A stretch of 64,000 nt of DNA from Hydra vulgaris (lineage: Eukaryota > Cnidaria > Hydrozoa > Anthoathecata > Hydridae), in NCBI RefSeq assembly GCF_038396675.1, contig NC_088926.1, forward strand, positions 22,224,001 through 22,288,000. The letters are read 5' to 3'. A model generated the notes under the pieces. That model saw only the letters and a list, made by a program, of their open reading frames with translations, had not been told where the DNA came from and did no database searches. Positions 37,050-54,016 of this stretch are shown here, in pieces; position 1 is the stretch's first letter; every line of letters begins with the position of its first letter. The position numbers and the translations under genes are program-made.

Positions 37050-37215
37050 ATGAGGAGGACAATGAAGTCAAAGGGCTTTTTTGTTCCCAGCCTCCAATCA
37101 TCGCAATTTTTTGCAAAGCCTTATTATTTGACATAAGTATAAACATACAAATGTTAGGAGTTTGCTCCATGTCTGGAAGTTAGCTATCTCACAGACCAAA
37201 AAATCCTGGATCTGT
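37050..37215. mobile_element. Solo arm related to the 19239-19696 hAT MITE
   Basis: In inverted order relative to 29095-29260 it shows TTGTTCCCAGCCTCC, GCAAAGCC and GACATAAGTATAAACATAC. Confidence 0.6.
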
Positions 37216-37759
37216 CATTGCGCAATTTGTTATTATTATGACCAACTTCTCCTTGAGTAAGTATGTAAGTATTTTTAATTTCTTTTTTAGAAACTAGAGT
37301 AAGATGCTGCGTTTTTTTGGTACTCGTTATTATTTACTTTAATAATAATAAATAAATAAAAATTTCCATGTGGCATGTAAAGATTTTTAAATTTCTTAAT
37401 TTATATGGAACAAGCCTAAACAAAAATTAGAATGCCCACTCAAAATGTTTAGTTTTTAATTTTTTTTTAATGTAGCGACCGGACTATTATAATAAATTAT
37501 TGTAATAGTTAACAATGAAGCGTGTTTTGTAAAGCTTTCAGTAGTATGAAACAAAAACATTAAACTTGTTTATTTATTTAAAGGATAATCTAAAATATAA
37601 ATTTGCTTTTTTTCTTGATGATCTTTAAATAAACTTACTTTTAAAGGTTTGAAATTGGACAAATTTACATCAAGGTTAAAAAAATTAGACAATAACAATT
37701 TTAGACAATACTCAGACTTAAAATTGAAAGAAGTTTTGTCTCACAATGAAAAGCTTCGA

Positions 37760-37845
37760 GATTCAAATTTTACCTATGCCTCTTGATGTACCGCGCTCAA
37801 CCTGTTTCTTCACGTAATGGTCATGTTTAAGAATGTTTGTAATTT
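37760..37845 (+). mobile_element. SINE family 2 fragment
   Basis: GTACCGCGCTCAACCTGTTT CTTC, preceded by a worn B box region, matches 31425-31475. Confidence 0.65.
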
Positions 37846-37954
37846 GGATTAGGAAGGAGACTTAAAAATAAAACCTAACAAAAAAATAACGAGTAGCCTC
37901 CTCGACTGTTGTGGCCCCCTGTATTTCCCCTCTGAAGCATTGGGAAAGTGCTAA

Positions 37955-39225
<1,271 letters not shown>

Positions 39226-39291
39226 CCATTTATTTAACGATAAAATAAGAAAAATTTACAATAATATATTAAAAACTTACATAAATAAGGT

Positions 39292-39340
39292 TAGGTGTCA
39301 CTCATAAAGATAAAAACTAGTCAATGGAGTGACACCTAAA
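39292..39340. repeat. Hairpin, 12-bp perfect arms
   Basis: TAGGTGTCACTC and GAGTGACACCTA separated by about 26 nt, just outside the BEL/Pao element. Confidence 0.8.
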
Positions 39341-39411
39341 AAAAAACAAAAAAAAAACATCAAAAGCAAAAATACTATAAATAAAACACGGAAAAAATTT
39401 AAAATAAAGAT

Positions 39412-39690
39412 TAAAGAAACGAAACTGTTCCTTGAAAATCAGACTGAACTTTTTTGGTTTTGATAAGAAATATATATATATAACATAACCCAAATTCTAC
39501 AATATTTTCACAACAACAAAAAAAACGTGGCATTAAACCATAATGTCTTGCAGCAAAATCCAGACCAATCAGTATAAGAAACAACGTCACGCGATGCGTA
39601 CGGTACTTATTACTGCATACGTACTTATTACTGATGCATACGTACTTATTACTGACTGATCTGGATTTTACAAACAAGCTAAATTCGACA
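39412..39690 (-). repeat. 3' LTR of BEL/Pao element
   Basis: On the minus strand it starts TGTCGAATTTAGCTTG and ends CGTTTCTTTA. It is 47 bp longer than the 5' LTR, largely because GTACTTATTACTG is present three times (39600-39655) rather than once. Confidence 0.92.
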
Positions 39691-39726
39691 TTCCCTACCC
39701 TGGGATACTAAGTATCCCAGAACAAT
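39691..39726 (-). promoter_or_regulatory. Polypurine tract with adjoining perfect palindrome
   Basis: The minus strand has AGGGTAGGGAA directly before the 3' LTR, the expected plus-strand priming site. Immediately upstream is a perfect 10-bp-arm palindrome, CTGGGATACT / AGTATCCCAG. Confidence 0.8.
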
Positions 39727-39732
39727 GAATTT

Positions 39733-40839
39733 TTAAGTATTAAATTTTCTTTTTAATTCAGCGGTAATAGCAGCCATCATCTGGTATTTAGGTTCAGCGG
39801 ATTTAACTTTTTCTGTGTTTTTAATCTTTACTACTTCGAGAGGAACTAAGCGTTGAAGTGGACGTTTTATAAAGGATACATGCCCATTTATACAAGTCTT
39901 TAAAATGGCACCCCTAACTCTTTTATCATTAGAAATAATTAATTCCTCCACGACACCTTGCTTCCATAAATTTCGCTTTAACTGATCATCGTTTATTAAA
40001 ACAACATCTCCAACTTGTAGATACTCACCGCACTTTTTCCTTTGGTTTTTACTATCATAGAGGTGTCTTTCTCGTAATTGAGCAATATATTCACGACAAA
40101 AACGTTTCCAGTAATGATCAATAATAGTTTTCAAGTACTTTAATCTGCTGTTGTGATCATCAGAATTATCAATTTGAGAATCATCCATCTGAGTTTTTAC
40201 ATTAATTGTTTGTAATCTTCTTCCAATTACAAGATGAGATGGGGTCAATGGTTCATATACTTCGTCATAAATATAAGTTAGTGGCCGACTATTAACCGTC
40301 ATTTCAATCTCATGTAATACTGTTTCTAATTCCTCATATGACAATCGAATTTTTCCTACACATTTTTTCAACGCATCTTTGACAACTCGAATAAGTTGTT
40401 CATAGAATCCTCCCCACCAAGGTGATTTAGGCAAAATGAATTTCTATAATATACGTTCTTTTGCTAAAAACTGTTTTAACTGTTCACTTAGAAAGGTTTT
40501 GAAGTTATCACTGATTATTATCTCTATACTTCCTCTTCGAGCTATAAAACGTTTTAAACATCTTATAAGAGAATCAGTTTCCATGGAAGGCGTTAATTCC
40601 ACATGGACATTTCTGGATGTTGCACAGGTAAACAAACACACATAAGCTTTATACAATGAATTTTCTTGTCCATAAATATTTTTCACAAACAAAGGGCCAG
40701 CATAATCTAATCCAATATTGGTGAACGCAAATTTATGTGTTGCCACTCGAAAAATAGGTAAATTTGGAGGTCCAGGACCATGTAAAGTTTTTGCAAGCAC
40801 TCTTTTGCACTTGACACAATCTTTAATGTACTTCTTCAC
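39733..40839 (-). pseudogene. BEL/Pao integrase (catalytic core and C-terminus), one nonsense codon
   Basis: DDE integrase that inserts the element's cDNA. The zinc-binding end CVKCKR leads into the core: first Asp in NIGLDYAGPLF, second Asp in IISDNFKTF, and Glu in GGFYEQLIRVVKDALKK after PKSPWW. The C-terminal part has VGDVVLINDD and RPLQRLVPLEVV, typical of BEL/Pao. The two ORFs (40839-40444 and 40434-39733) are in one frame, separated only by a TAG near 40448, so a single nonsense change accounts for the split. All catalytic residues are present. Confidence 0.92.
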
Positions 40840-40883
40840 TATTTGTTGTCCCTTACGAATCCAGAACCTACTTCTTAATTCAT

Positions 40884-42614
40884 TTAACGTTCCTCAAGTC
40901 GCAAATGCTTTACTCTTTCATATGCAGCTAGTACTATTAGCTTTGTAAAATGGCTATAGCTTCTCAATATAATTGGATACTTCTCTGCATATTCTAGCAA
41001 ACTATTTTCAAACCGCCGTTTTAACCGTAGAATGTTATGTTCATCAATAAATAAATCCAGCTGTTGCTTAATGTTTTCATAATCCTGACTAGAATCATTC
41101 TCCCCTTTTAGCAGACTTTGTTCAGACTTAATCCATAATTCTTCAGCTGAATTAATCTCTTTTGTCGTCAACTCTCCTTGGTATTTAACAACTTTATTTT
41201 TAATATTATTCCCGAATCGTAAACCGTATGCTGAAACTCTCAATAGCTGAGTTAAACTGCTAAATTTTTCTGCTTTAATAATATACTGAACTCCGTCTTT
41301 TGGCTCATCAATATAGTTGACACAAGTAGTTACAGAACTTTTTAACTCACTAATACTTTCTACCATATTACTATCAAAATACTTCCTTTGTTTTGGTGTG
41401 ATATTAGTTTTTAAAAACAAAGGACCTTCCCACCACAAGCAATTGGCCTGAAACGTTAACAGATTTAAGTCTCTAGTTGGTATATCTGCTGGGTTGTTTT
41501 CTCCCTCAATATAGGACCAATCTTTTTTGCTACTTAATTCTTGAATTTTTGACACACGATGCTGGACCCATAACTTCCAGTCTCTTTTAGAATTTTTTAT
41601 CCAAGATAAAGATATTTCGCTATCTGTCCAATAACAAATTTTTTCCACAATTAAAACGTCTTTAAATTTTTGAACAACCTTGTGCATCAAATTCGCTAAT
41701 AACAAGCAGCCAAGTAATTCCAAACGTGGAATTGTTAACTTTTTTATTGGAGCAACTTTCGTCTTTGAGGCTATCAACTTGGACATCCAACCCTCCTTGG
41801 TTTTTACTTGAGCATATATAACTGCTGAATAAGCAACTTGAGAGCTATCACTAAAACCATGTAAAGTAACATACTTTGCTATTTCATCTTGTTCTTTAAA
41901 ACAGTATCTTGGTACAGTAATGCTGGAAATAACTTCTAGTCCTTTTAAATACGCTAACCATTTTTCGTGGATTTCAGAAGGTAATTTATCATCCCAATCA
42001 AGTTTATCAATACACAGAGCTTGAAACAATAGTTTTGTCACAATAACAATTGGTGAAATAAGACCCAATGGATCATAAAATTTTGCTCCAACCCTAAGCA
42101 AATTTCTTTTTGTAAAAGGTAGATTCAATGCTTCTTGTACAATAGCTGAAAAGTTGAAATGGAACTCATCGGTTTTTCCATTCCATAATAATCCCAAAAC
42201 CTTTACACAATTAACTTCCATATCATTACTTCTATTTAATTCAAATTTTGCATAACTGTCTTCCTCATTCAGCAAGGCTTTCTCTTTTTCTTTATCTGCA
42301 ATATACCTGCTTAACTCTGGTGAATTACTAAACCATTTTCGCAGATTAAATCCTCCCTTTTTCATAGCTTCTTTTATAAAGTTATAAAATTGAATACCTT
42401 CGCTGACTGCATTAACACCAACAGTAGAGTCGTCAACATATAAATCTCTTAGAAACTTTTTAGTAAATTCTTTAAGTGTATCTGAATAATTTTCCATGTG
42501 CTTTATAATTGTAGTATTTAACAAAACAGGACTACTAGTGATTCCAAATACTACTCGCAGGAAACGATAAATAATTAACATGTTGTTCTTATCATCATAC
42601 CATAAAAATCGCAA
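40884..42614 (-). pseudogene. BEL/Pao polyprotein: RT palm, RNase H, linker to integrase
   Basis: A 576-codon ORF. RT: FGITSSPVLLN, then the active-site YVDD at about residues 59-62, KLGxxW-like VKVLGLLWN, and YDPLGLISP thumb region. RNase H: HGFSDSSQVAYSAVIY at about 255-272, IPRLELLG, and CYWTDSEISLSWI at about 330, with catalytic Asp/Glu/Asp visible. It ends at residue 576 in LRLEER through a frameshift near 40888; the next frame resumes with LNELRSRFWIRKGQQIV, the integrase zinc-finger approach. It joins the upstream ORF through another frameshift near 42660, where DIRQAFLNVGI holds the first RT catalytic Asp. Confidence 0.93.
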
Positions 42615-42646
42615 TAGATCCTTATGCTCATTGCATATACCAACAT

Positions 42647-45058
42647 TTAGAAACGCTTGACGGATATCAGTCCTATCTTAAACATGCGAAAACGTAAAAG
42701 TGTACTATATATGCATGTCAGTAAACATGGGCCAGTATACAAACTTTCATTAATTGAAGGACCACCCTCTTTTGCGGAACCATCAAACACTACACGTAAC
42801 TTTGTTGTCTCTTTATCATCTCGTAGTACTGCACGATGAGGTAGATAATGAACTTTTCCGGGTTCACCTGGATCATAGATTCGCTCAATAATGTTTTCGT
42901 TTTCGTACGAAGTTATTACTTCTTGGTATCGTTGTTTTAAATCATTATTTATTTCAAACATTCTTTGTAATGAAATAAATCTTTTTAAACTAATATTATA
43001 ATTATCAGGTAAAAATTCACAGTTTGGTTTCAATGGTAGCTTTGTCACATGTTGTTCCCCATTAAAAGTATTGTCATTTTTAAATTGCTGGTAAAAATTG
43101 TCTTGCTCTTGGAAATCGCTGGATTCAGGTTCCCAAAATTTTCGTAATTCCAACCTTAAGACATCATCATCTGATTGTGAAGTTGACACTAAATTAGTTT
43201 GAATAAAATTCTCACGTACACCGATGTCAGATGGACCACAAACAATCCATCCTAAAATACTTTCAAGAGCAACTGGACCATTATTGCAACCTCTTATTAT
43301 TTTTCCAGTAATTGTTGAGTAATAATAGTCTAACCCCACTAGGATGTCAACAGATTCATTGTTCTTTAACGGGTAAGATTTAGCTAAAGGGATTCCTTTT
43401 AAGTAAACATATTTTTGTTGCAAAAGATTGAAGTTAAGATTTTTTAATGGTGAACATATGAAAGGAATACATAATGCCTCTATATAAATATTATTTTTCG
43501 GATCTCTACCCTTCAAACAAACACGAACAACATCTAGTGTTTTGATCAAGCCTTCATCTGATGCAAATCTTTTTATTATTAAACTTTCTGTGCTTATCTT
43601 CTTCAACTTCAATTTTTCACGTAATGCATCTGTAATATAAGTTCGATGACTGCATCCATCAAATAATACTCTAATGCAACTGGATAAAGTGTTATCTGGG
43701 TTTGTAGCTGTAGCTTTAGCAGACTGTAGAATAACATGGTTGTTGGTAGCCGTATGCTGGTTTTGATGAGTAATTGAATAACTCTGGACTTCTGATAACA
43801 ATTTATTTGGAACCTTGTTACTTTCAGTATCGCATAAAGTTATGTTATGCTTCTTTTTGCATTTTATGCACTCATAATTTAATCGACAAAAACTCGCTTT
43901 ATGTCCTCTTTTTAAGCAAACAAAACATCTGCTCTCCTTTTGAACTATACTTCGACGGTGTTTTACATCTGTTATATTTCTGCATCTAGATGATAAGTGT
44001 CGTTCTTTACAAAACACACAAGTGTCTCTAGTTTCTTGATTATTTCTTGGGACAGTGTTATAGTTAAAATATCTTTGATTATTGCTCAAATGGTGGTGAT
44101 TATTTTTTTTAGTATTAATGTGCATATTCTGTAATGTAATTGGTATATTTTCTTCTACTTCGATACTTGTATTAGTAACAGCTTCACAACGCTCTAGAGC
44201 TGTAAGTTCTGTCATAATCACATTCATGAATTCATTTAAGTTCCAGTCATCATTTTTAAAATGTCTTGAAATAATAATGCATAACTGACGTGGAATTCTT
44301 TCTAATATAATGGCAATAAGAAGTGATCCATAAGCACATGTTTCAACATTTAGGTCCTTTAAATTTCTTATATTTATTTCAAGCTTATCATACATTTGAC
44401 GGAGTTGTTTTACTTCTTTTAAATTTCGCACTGGATTTATTTTTTGAAGATCATCCATATGCGCTGCAATAAGACTTTGAGTATTACCAAACCTATCCTT
44501 TAAAAGTTGTATTGCTTCCCTATAATTGCCTTCGCTAAGCGTAAGTCCTTCAATTAGCTTTTGTGCTCTACCAGAAAGATATGATTTTAAATAATTAAAC
44601 TTTGCTATATCTGACAGATCTTCATTACTGTCAATTGCAGTTGAAAACTGATCCCAAAACCCTTTCCATGATAATATATCACCAGAGAAACTTTGAATTG
44701 TTAATTTTGGAAGCTTCATGGAAATTTTAGAAGTAAAACTTCGAGTGGATGAATCTTTCTCAGACTCTTTCACCTCTTTACTAAGAAACCGTAAATTCTC
44801 TATGTTACTTAAAATATCACTAGTTAATGAGCTAGTATCCTCAATTTCGGATATAATGTCATCTTCGTCCGCCAACAAGTCCATAATTTCGTCGTCTAAA
44901 GTCTTTATTATCACATGTTTAGTCTCTATATTAGTCAATAATAAGTTTATCTTTTTAATTTCTTTTAAATCGTCGTCAATTTCTGCGAACAACCTTATTA
45001 GGTAAACTCGATGTCCATTTCTTATTTTCTTTTTCTTAACTAAGGAAGCCATCGGCAA
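42647..45058 (-). CDS. BEL/Pao gag-protease-RT N-terminal ORF (803 codons)
   Basis: Start at 45058 (MPMASLVKKKK), 58 nt after the primer binding site; the second Met is also possible. Gag region about 1-330: LPKLTIQSFSGDILSWKGFW and FNYLKSYLSGRAQKLIEGL are BEL/Pao capsid-type blocks. Three zinc knuckles lie at about 347-409 (CVFCKERHLSSRC, CFVCLKRGHKASFC, CIKCKKKHNITLC). Aspartic protease near 464: VLFDGCSHRTYIT, where the usual D-S/T-G reads D-G-C, a possible defect. DILVGLDYYYS and LGWIVCGP follow at about 570-609. RT fingers begin near 675 (PHRAVLRDDKETTKLRVVFD, then GPxL). It runs out at 803 after a frameshift in the RT palm. Confidence 0.92.
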   Translation of the reverse strand: MPMASLVKKKKIRNGHRVYLIRLFAEIDDDLKEIKKINLLLTNIETKHVIIKTLDDEIMDLLADEDDIISEIEDTSSLTSDILSNIENLRFLSKEVKESEKDSSTRSFTSKISMKLPKLTIQSFSGDILSWKGFWDQFSTAIDSNEDLSDIAKFNYLKSYLSGRAQKLIEGLTLSEGNYREAIQLLKDRFGNTQSLIAAHMDDLQKINPVRNLKEVKQLRQMYDKLEINIRNLKDLNVETCAYGSLLIAIILERIPRQLCIIISRHFKNDDWNLNEFMNVIMTELTALERCEAVTNTSIEVEENIPITLQNMHINTKKNNHHHLSNNQRYFNYNTVPRNNQETRDTCVFCKERHLSSRCRNITDVKHRRSIVQKESRCFVCLKRGHKASFCRLNYECIKCKKKHNITLCDTESNKVPNKLLSEVQSYSITHQNQHTATNNHVILQSAKATATNPDNTLSSCIRVLFDGCSHRTYITDALREKLKLKKISTESLIIKRFASDEGLIKTLDVVRVCLKGRDPKNNIYIEALCIPFICSPLKNLNFNLLQQKYVYLKGIPLAKSYPLKNNESVDILVGLDYYYSTITGKIIRGCNNGPVALESILGWIVCGPSDIGVRENFIQTNLVSTSQSDDDVLRLELRKFWEPESSDFQEQDNFYQQFKNDNTFNGEQHVTKLPLKPNCEFLPDNYNISLKRFISLQRMFEINNDLKQRYQEVITSYENENIIERIYDPGEPGKVHYLPHRAVLRDDKETTKLRVVFDGSAKEGGPSINESLYTGPCLLTCIYSTLLRFRMFKIGLISVKRF

Positions 45059-45116
45059 AAAATAATCTATAAATCAATATATCTCTAAAATAATGTCTTT
45101 AAAATCAATAAATGTA

Positions 45117-45131
45117 CGGGTTTCGGCACCA
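45117..45131 (-). promoter_or_regulatory. Primer binding site
   Basis: The minus strand reads TGGTGCCGAAACCCG immediately after the 5' LTR. It is complementary to a tRNA 3' end (CGGGTTTCGGCACCA). The tRNA identity was not determined. Confidence 0.85.
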
Positions 45132-45363
45132 TAAAGAAACGAAACTGTTCCTTGAAAATCAGACTAAACTTTTTTGGTTTTAATAAGAAATATATTTAAC
45201 ATAACCCAAATTCTACAATATTTTCACAACAAAAAAAACGTGCATTAAACCATAATGCCTTGCAGCAAAATCCAGACCAATCAGTATAAGAAACAACGTC
45301 ACGCGATGCGTACGGTTCTTATTACTGACTGATCTGGTTTTTACAAACAAGCTAAATTCGACA
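45132..45363 (-). repeat. 5' LTR of BEL/Pao element
   Basis: 232 bp, starting TGTCGAATTTAGC on the minus strand. Nearly identical to the 3' LTR apart from indels. Confidence 0.92.
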
Positions 45364-45368
45364 AAGAT

Positions 45369-46553
<1,185 letters not shown>

Positions 46554-46554
46554 A

Positions 46555-46808
46555 TCACTAAACTCATCAATAAAGACAACACGATTTTGCTTATTGTCAC
46601 TGGCAACTTTATTATTAGCTGACAACGTGCCATCAATATCTTGATGATATTTGTCATTACTTTTTGACCTCAACAACTCTGAATCCCATTGAATTGATGT
46701 TCTTGAACTGAAACCAATCTCAGTATCAATACTTAAAGAATCAAAGAGCTTTGGAGAATCCAATGAAGTGGTTTTCTTCTTTTTACTTATTCGGCTCATA
46801 AACACTCC
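46555..46808 (-). pseudogene. Membrane-protein gene, 3'-most recognised exon
   Basis: Acceptor ATTTTTTGCAG precedes GAGTGTTTATG at 46808. The donor GAG/GTAATT follows 46555. It encodes a soluble, Ser/Lys/Asp-rich tail (MSRISKKKKTTSLDSPKLFD, VVFIDEFSDE) with no membrane span, likely cytoplasmic. Confidence 0.7.
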
Positions 46809-47119
46809 TGCAAAAAATGCATAAATATGATAAGAAAATATAACAGTAACAAACATAGTTTATTATAACAAAGTAATATTTCTATAATATGCTAAATAAG
46901 TCTATTGTAGAGTGCAAATGAAAAAAAAGCTCAAATAATGCTAACAAAAACAAAATTTTTGCCGTTGTAATCATATCTAGATAGTACCTGTCTATAACAA
47001 TACTTGTCAATTTGATATATGATATCATATAACAATACCTGTAATTTCAGTATGATGTCATCAGTGCACGTCTAATACAATATTTTTAAAAAAATATTGA
47101 TAAAAAAAACACTGGTTTT

Positions 47120-47250
<131 letters not shown>

Positions 47251-47297
47251 ACCACTTGGTTCTGAGCCAGAATTCTACCCACTGCGCCACAGCTGCT
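47251..47297 (-). mobile_element. SINE family 1, tRNA head only
   Basis: Minus strand GCAGCTGTGGCGCAGTGG, then TCTGGCTCAGAACCAAG. It resembles the head at 3106 and is cut by (TA)n. Confidence 0.75.
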
Positions 47298-47357
47298 TCG
47301 GAATATTAGTGTATAATATAATAGTATAATATAAAATTTTATAAAAAATAACTCATA

Positions 47358-49027
47358 CCTAAAGTATACATTTTAAGTAATATTCGTCGTTTTAGAGGTG
47401 AAATTAAAATGAAATCATGTTCTCTTTGCATAAGTCTTTTATGGAAACTTGGCATGAGTTTGATAAATTCTTCTGAAGTTTCTCTAACAGAACTTTTAAC
47501 AGACATACTAAAAACAGAAACAAGACTCAACTCATTATGAGCTTCAATAAGTTCATCCAATAAATCCCACAAAGTGTCATGAGTAGGATCTGATAGTATC
47601 TCTGCTTCTCTACAAAAAGCATTGATAACCTTTATTTCATGTGCTAACTCGTGAACAGGTGCGAATAAAGGTATTGTCCTTGTGGAGTTTTTTAAAATTT
47701 TCGTGGCTTTTAAAGAAGCCATTAAGTATTTCATTGTGTTATTCCCAATAACTTTTGTTGAACTGTACGAAAGACTCGGCCAAATTTTTCTCTTAGTTAA
47801 TAACGAATTATTCAAAATGAATAATAAACTATCCATAAAAATGCAAATAATAACCATACAATATTGATGGCTTCAAGCATTTGAAGAATGGTAGGATAAC
47901 GTAAAAATGAAACTATCTGAAAAGTTTCAAGAATCACCCAGGGAGGCCTAACTGTAAAATTTACTATAAGAGAATTACAGAACAAAACAAAATGACACAT
48001 AGCTAACATAAAATTTAAACATCTCACTCTAAACGGCTGCTTAATAAGAACAGTTAGTGTTGCAACAAAAAATAACAGTGTAACAATTGCAGATGACCAG
48101 AACTCAGCTCTAATAGAAAATGCAAAAGCAACATTTAAAGCAATTTTAAAAGTAAATTTCCATTGATTAGAGAATACCCAAGATCTTTGAAATGATGAAA
48201 ACAAATGATACTGATTAAGTTCCCATAATTTATTTAAACCCTATTCATACTCAGCTTCCTTTAGCTGCAAATATCCTTCATGTCGTGCCCGATCACCTGA
48301 AAATATTTTTTCTAATATCCATTTCCTCAGCAAATAAGGATAACATAAAAACCGTATAAAAAATATTAGTGATACAAAAATAGCAAGAAATAAATATGAT
48401 ACATTAAGACACTGTGTTGCATTATTCACATCCATAACATATGCATTTTCATTCAAACGGCAATGAAATATTCGTGCACCAACAACACCAAACGGAATGC
48501 TTAATAATTGTAATACAACAAACATAACCCGTTTCCATCTTGCAATATAAAGTAACAAATAAAGAGGTCTTCTGCTCATCCATTTCACATAAATTAAAAC
48601 AAAACATGCAGAAATAAGAAGTTATGTTTAAATCCATAATGCAAAATACCACATATAGTTGAATTTTAAATTAGATGAGTCTACATATGAAGATGCTGAA
48701 TGATTGAAAGCTCCTGTAAAAACCTTGTTGAACTCCCAAATGTCAAAATTAAAGAGCAACGTAAATGGGGTAACTTTAATCCAAATAATTGGCCGCTCCC
48801 AATGATCAGAAAATGATAAGAGAACAGCATAATATTAAAGATGCTCAACTACAAGAGCAACTGCATCAATAAACCAAAGAGTTATATCTTTCCTTTTTAA
48901 TGGTTTCTCATTATAAAAATCATTTTCAACATCCACATCAATAGCTGTTGTTCCAAATTTATTTTCATAAAATAAATGGTCTTTAGTATTTTCCAATTTT
49001 CTGAACATTTGAATATTGAATTCTGAA
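47358..49027 (-). pseudogene. Membrane-protein gene, main exon
   Basis: It begins after a TATATATGACAG acceptor-like site and ends at a strong donor, TACTTTAG/GTATGAGT. N-terminal soluble part [21 protein letters not shown]-terminal soluble part LAHEIKVINAFCREAEILSD and MPSFHKRLMQREHDFILISP. The membrane-spanning body between them is interrupted as described for the whole gene. Confidence 0.65.
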
Positions 49028-49039
49028 GAAACTGTCATA

Positions 49040-52507
<3,468 letters not shown>

Positions 52508-53130
52508 GGGAAAGTTTGGTAGCCCCGGACGGCGCACATTTGATGCACAGTTTAAACTAAAGAAGCTATGTGATTTATTTGAGTGAATAATATGGTATAT
52601 TTCAAATTATCTATCATAATATGTCGGAGCAATTGGCTGGGAGTACAAGTTACTGTTTCCCACTTCCCAGAAGAGCGATGTGTCATAACTTTTGAATCGC
52701 ATATTAGTATACCTAATTTTTATGCTAAATAAAATTTTTTATCGATTAAAGATACATTTTTAATTACAATACTTATTAAAAAACAAATTCGTTTAATACT
52801 TGAATTCACTGGTTTTAGAACGAGTATTTGGGAATGAAGTATGATCGGGTGGTATCGGACACACGTTTAGAGGGTAGTTCCGGACAACTTAATCCAAATA
52901 CATAATAAAAATGAGCAAATTTTAGTATAAATAATAATATATTTTATATAATAGACAAAACCATAATAGTAATTCATTTAGTTCAAATAAAAAGACGTAA
53001 GATTTCAAAAAAGTGTTATTAAAGTGTTTTCATTTGTAAAAGGCTAATGTTTATATTTCTAAATGATGGCATTTTCATTCCCATTCCTTATATATCAAGA
53101 GGCAATTTTTTAAGGCAACTTTTTGTGAAA

Positions 53131-53233
53131 TGTGTTGAGAATAGTCCAATGCTAATTATTTATATATTATATTTGTGTTACATTGTAACACAAATATAGA
53201 ATATTATTAATTAGCATTGGACTATTCTAAACA
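53131..53233. repeat. Long palindrome, about 50-bp arms
   Basis: GTGTTGAGAATAGTCCAATG at the left is matched by CATTGGACTATTCTAAACAC at the right. Almost no loop (centre near 53182). Confidence 0.92.
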
Positions 53234-53251
53234 CTTTAAAAGAAAAAAAAA

Positions 53252-53436
53252 AATTATGTTAGAAAAAAGGATGCTTCAAAATTGGAGGGTAGCCCTGGAC
53301 ACATAGTTTAACTATGATTTTACCTTTTTTTTTACCCGTGTAAGTTTCACGAGTAAAAAAATGATAAAATTATGGTTCAACTATGTGTCCAGGCCTACCT
53401 TCCAATTTTAAAAGATGCCTTTTTTCTAACATTTTT
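53252..53436. repeat. Long palindrome, about 90-bp arms
   Basis: Left arm holds GTTAGAAAAAAGGATGC, GGTAGCCCTGGACACATAG and ACTATGATTTTA. The right arm is the inverse, ending GCCTTTTTTCTAAC. The centre TTTACCCGTG/CACGAGTAAA also pairs. Confidence 0.92.
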
Positions 53437-53605
53437 TCTTTTATGCTTTATATACTATTAAGGTACATAACAATTATTTTTTTGTTTATAGTTCAATAGA
53501 TAAATTTTTATACTTTTAACAAGTCTCGTGACGCTTTGTTTTTTTTCAGTACATGTGTACAATCAACGTTTTTTTTAAGTGTCCGGGGGCTACCCGACTT
53601 TACCC

Positions 53606-54016
53606 TATAAACTTTTATCAATATTATTTATAAAAAAGCAAAGCATAAATCATATAGAAATTTTAAATTTAAATTTTTAAACTAACTGTTAAAAGTTTTG
53701 GATTCTTTTAAGTTAAATTAAAAGTTTTGGGACCTTTTTGAAATGACGGGTTGAACTGTATTATTCGTTGTCATATAAACTATGTGAATATTAAGCAGGA
53801 AACCACTCCTAAAACAAACCTTCTTCAGAATTCAGAATTTAGCTGATTGCTTTTAAAATCACTTTTCTCAAAATAAACAAAACCTTTAAGAAATTAATGT
53901 TTTAAATGCATATTCAGGGTTCGTGGGAATTTTTTTTTTGATGTTTGAGTAAGTTAAGTTTCAGACATGGAGCAAACTTCAATCTTGGATATTTTTGTAT
54001 TTATATCAAATAAAAA
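53606..54016. other. AT-rich stretch with possible MITE remnant
   Basis: GACATGGAGCAAACTTCAAT near 53967 may be a remnant of the 19239-type MITE family. No gene. Confidence 0.4.

Larger units (their letters stand above)
39412..45363 (-). mobile_element. BEL/Pao LTR retrotransposon, nearly complete (5.95 kb)
   Basis: Two same-oriented long terminal repeats (39412-39690 and 45132-45363) bound gag, protease, RT, RNase H and integrase in BEL/Pao order on the minus strand. AAGAT is duplicated outside both ends (39407-39411 and 45364-45368), a 5-bp target duplication as expected for this superfamily. A primer binding site touches the 5' LTR and a purine tract touches the 3' LTR. The coding region has two frameshifts and one nonsense codon. 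The LTRs differ mainly by short indels, so this is a fairly recent insertion. Confidence 0.95.
52508..53605. mobile_element. Unassigned inverted-repeat element with repeated GTAGCCCCGGAC motif
   Basis: The left end GGGAAAGTTTGGTAGCCCCG and the inverted right end GGGTAAAGTCGGGTAGCCCC match over about 26 bp. Variants of GGTAGCCCCGGACAC recur inside near 52850, 52873, 53288 and 53390. Two large palindromes occupy 53131-53436. No ORF and no certain target duplication. It is probably a non-autonomous element, possibly with nested family copies. Confidence 0.72.
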
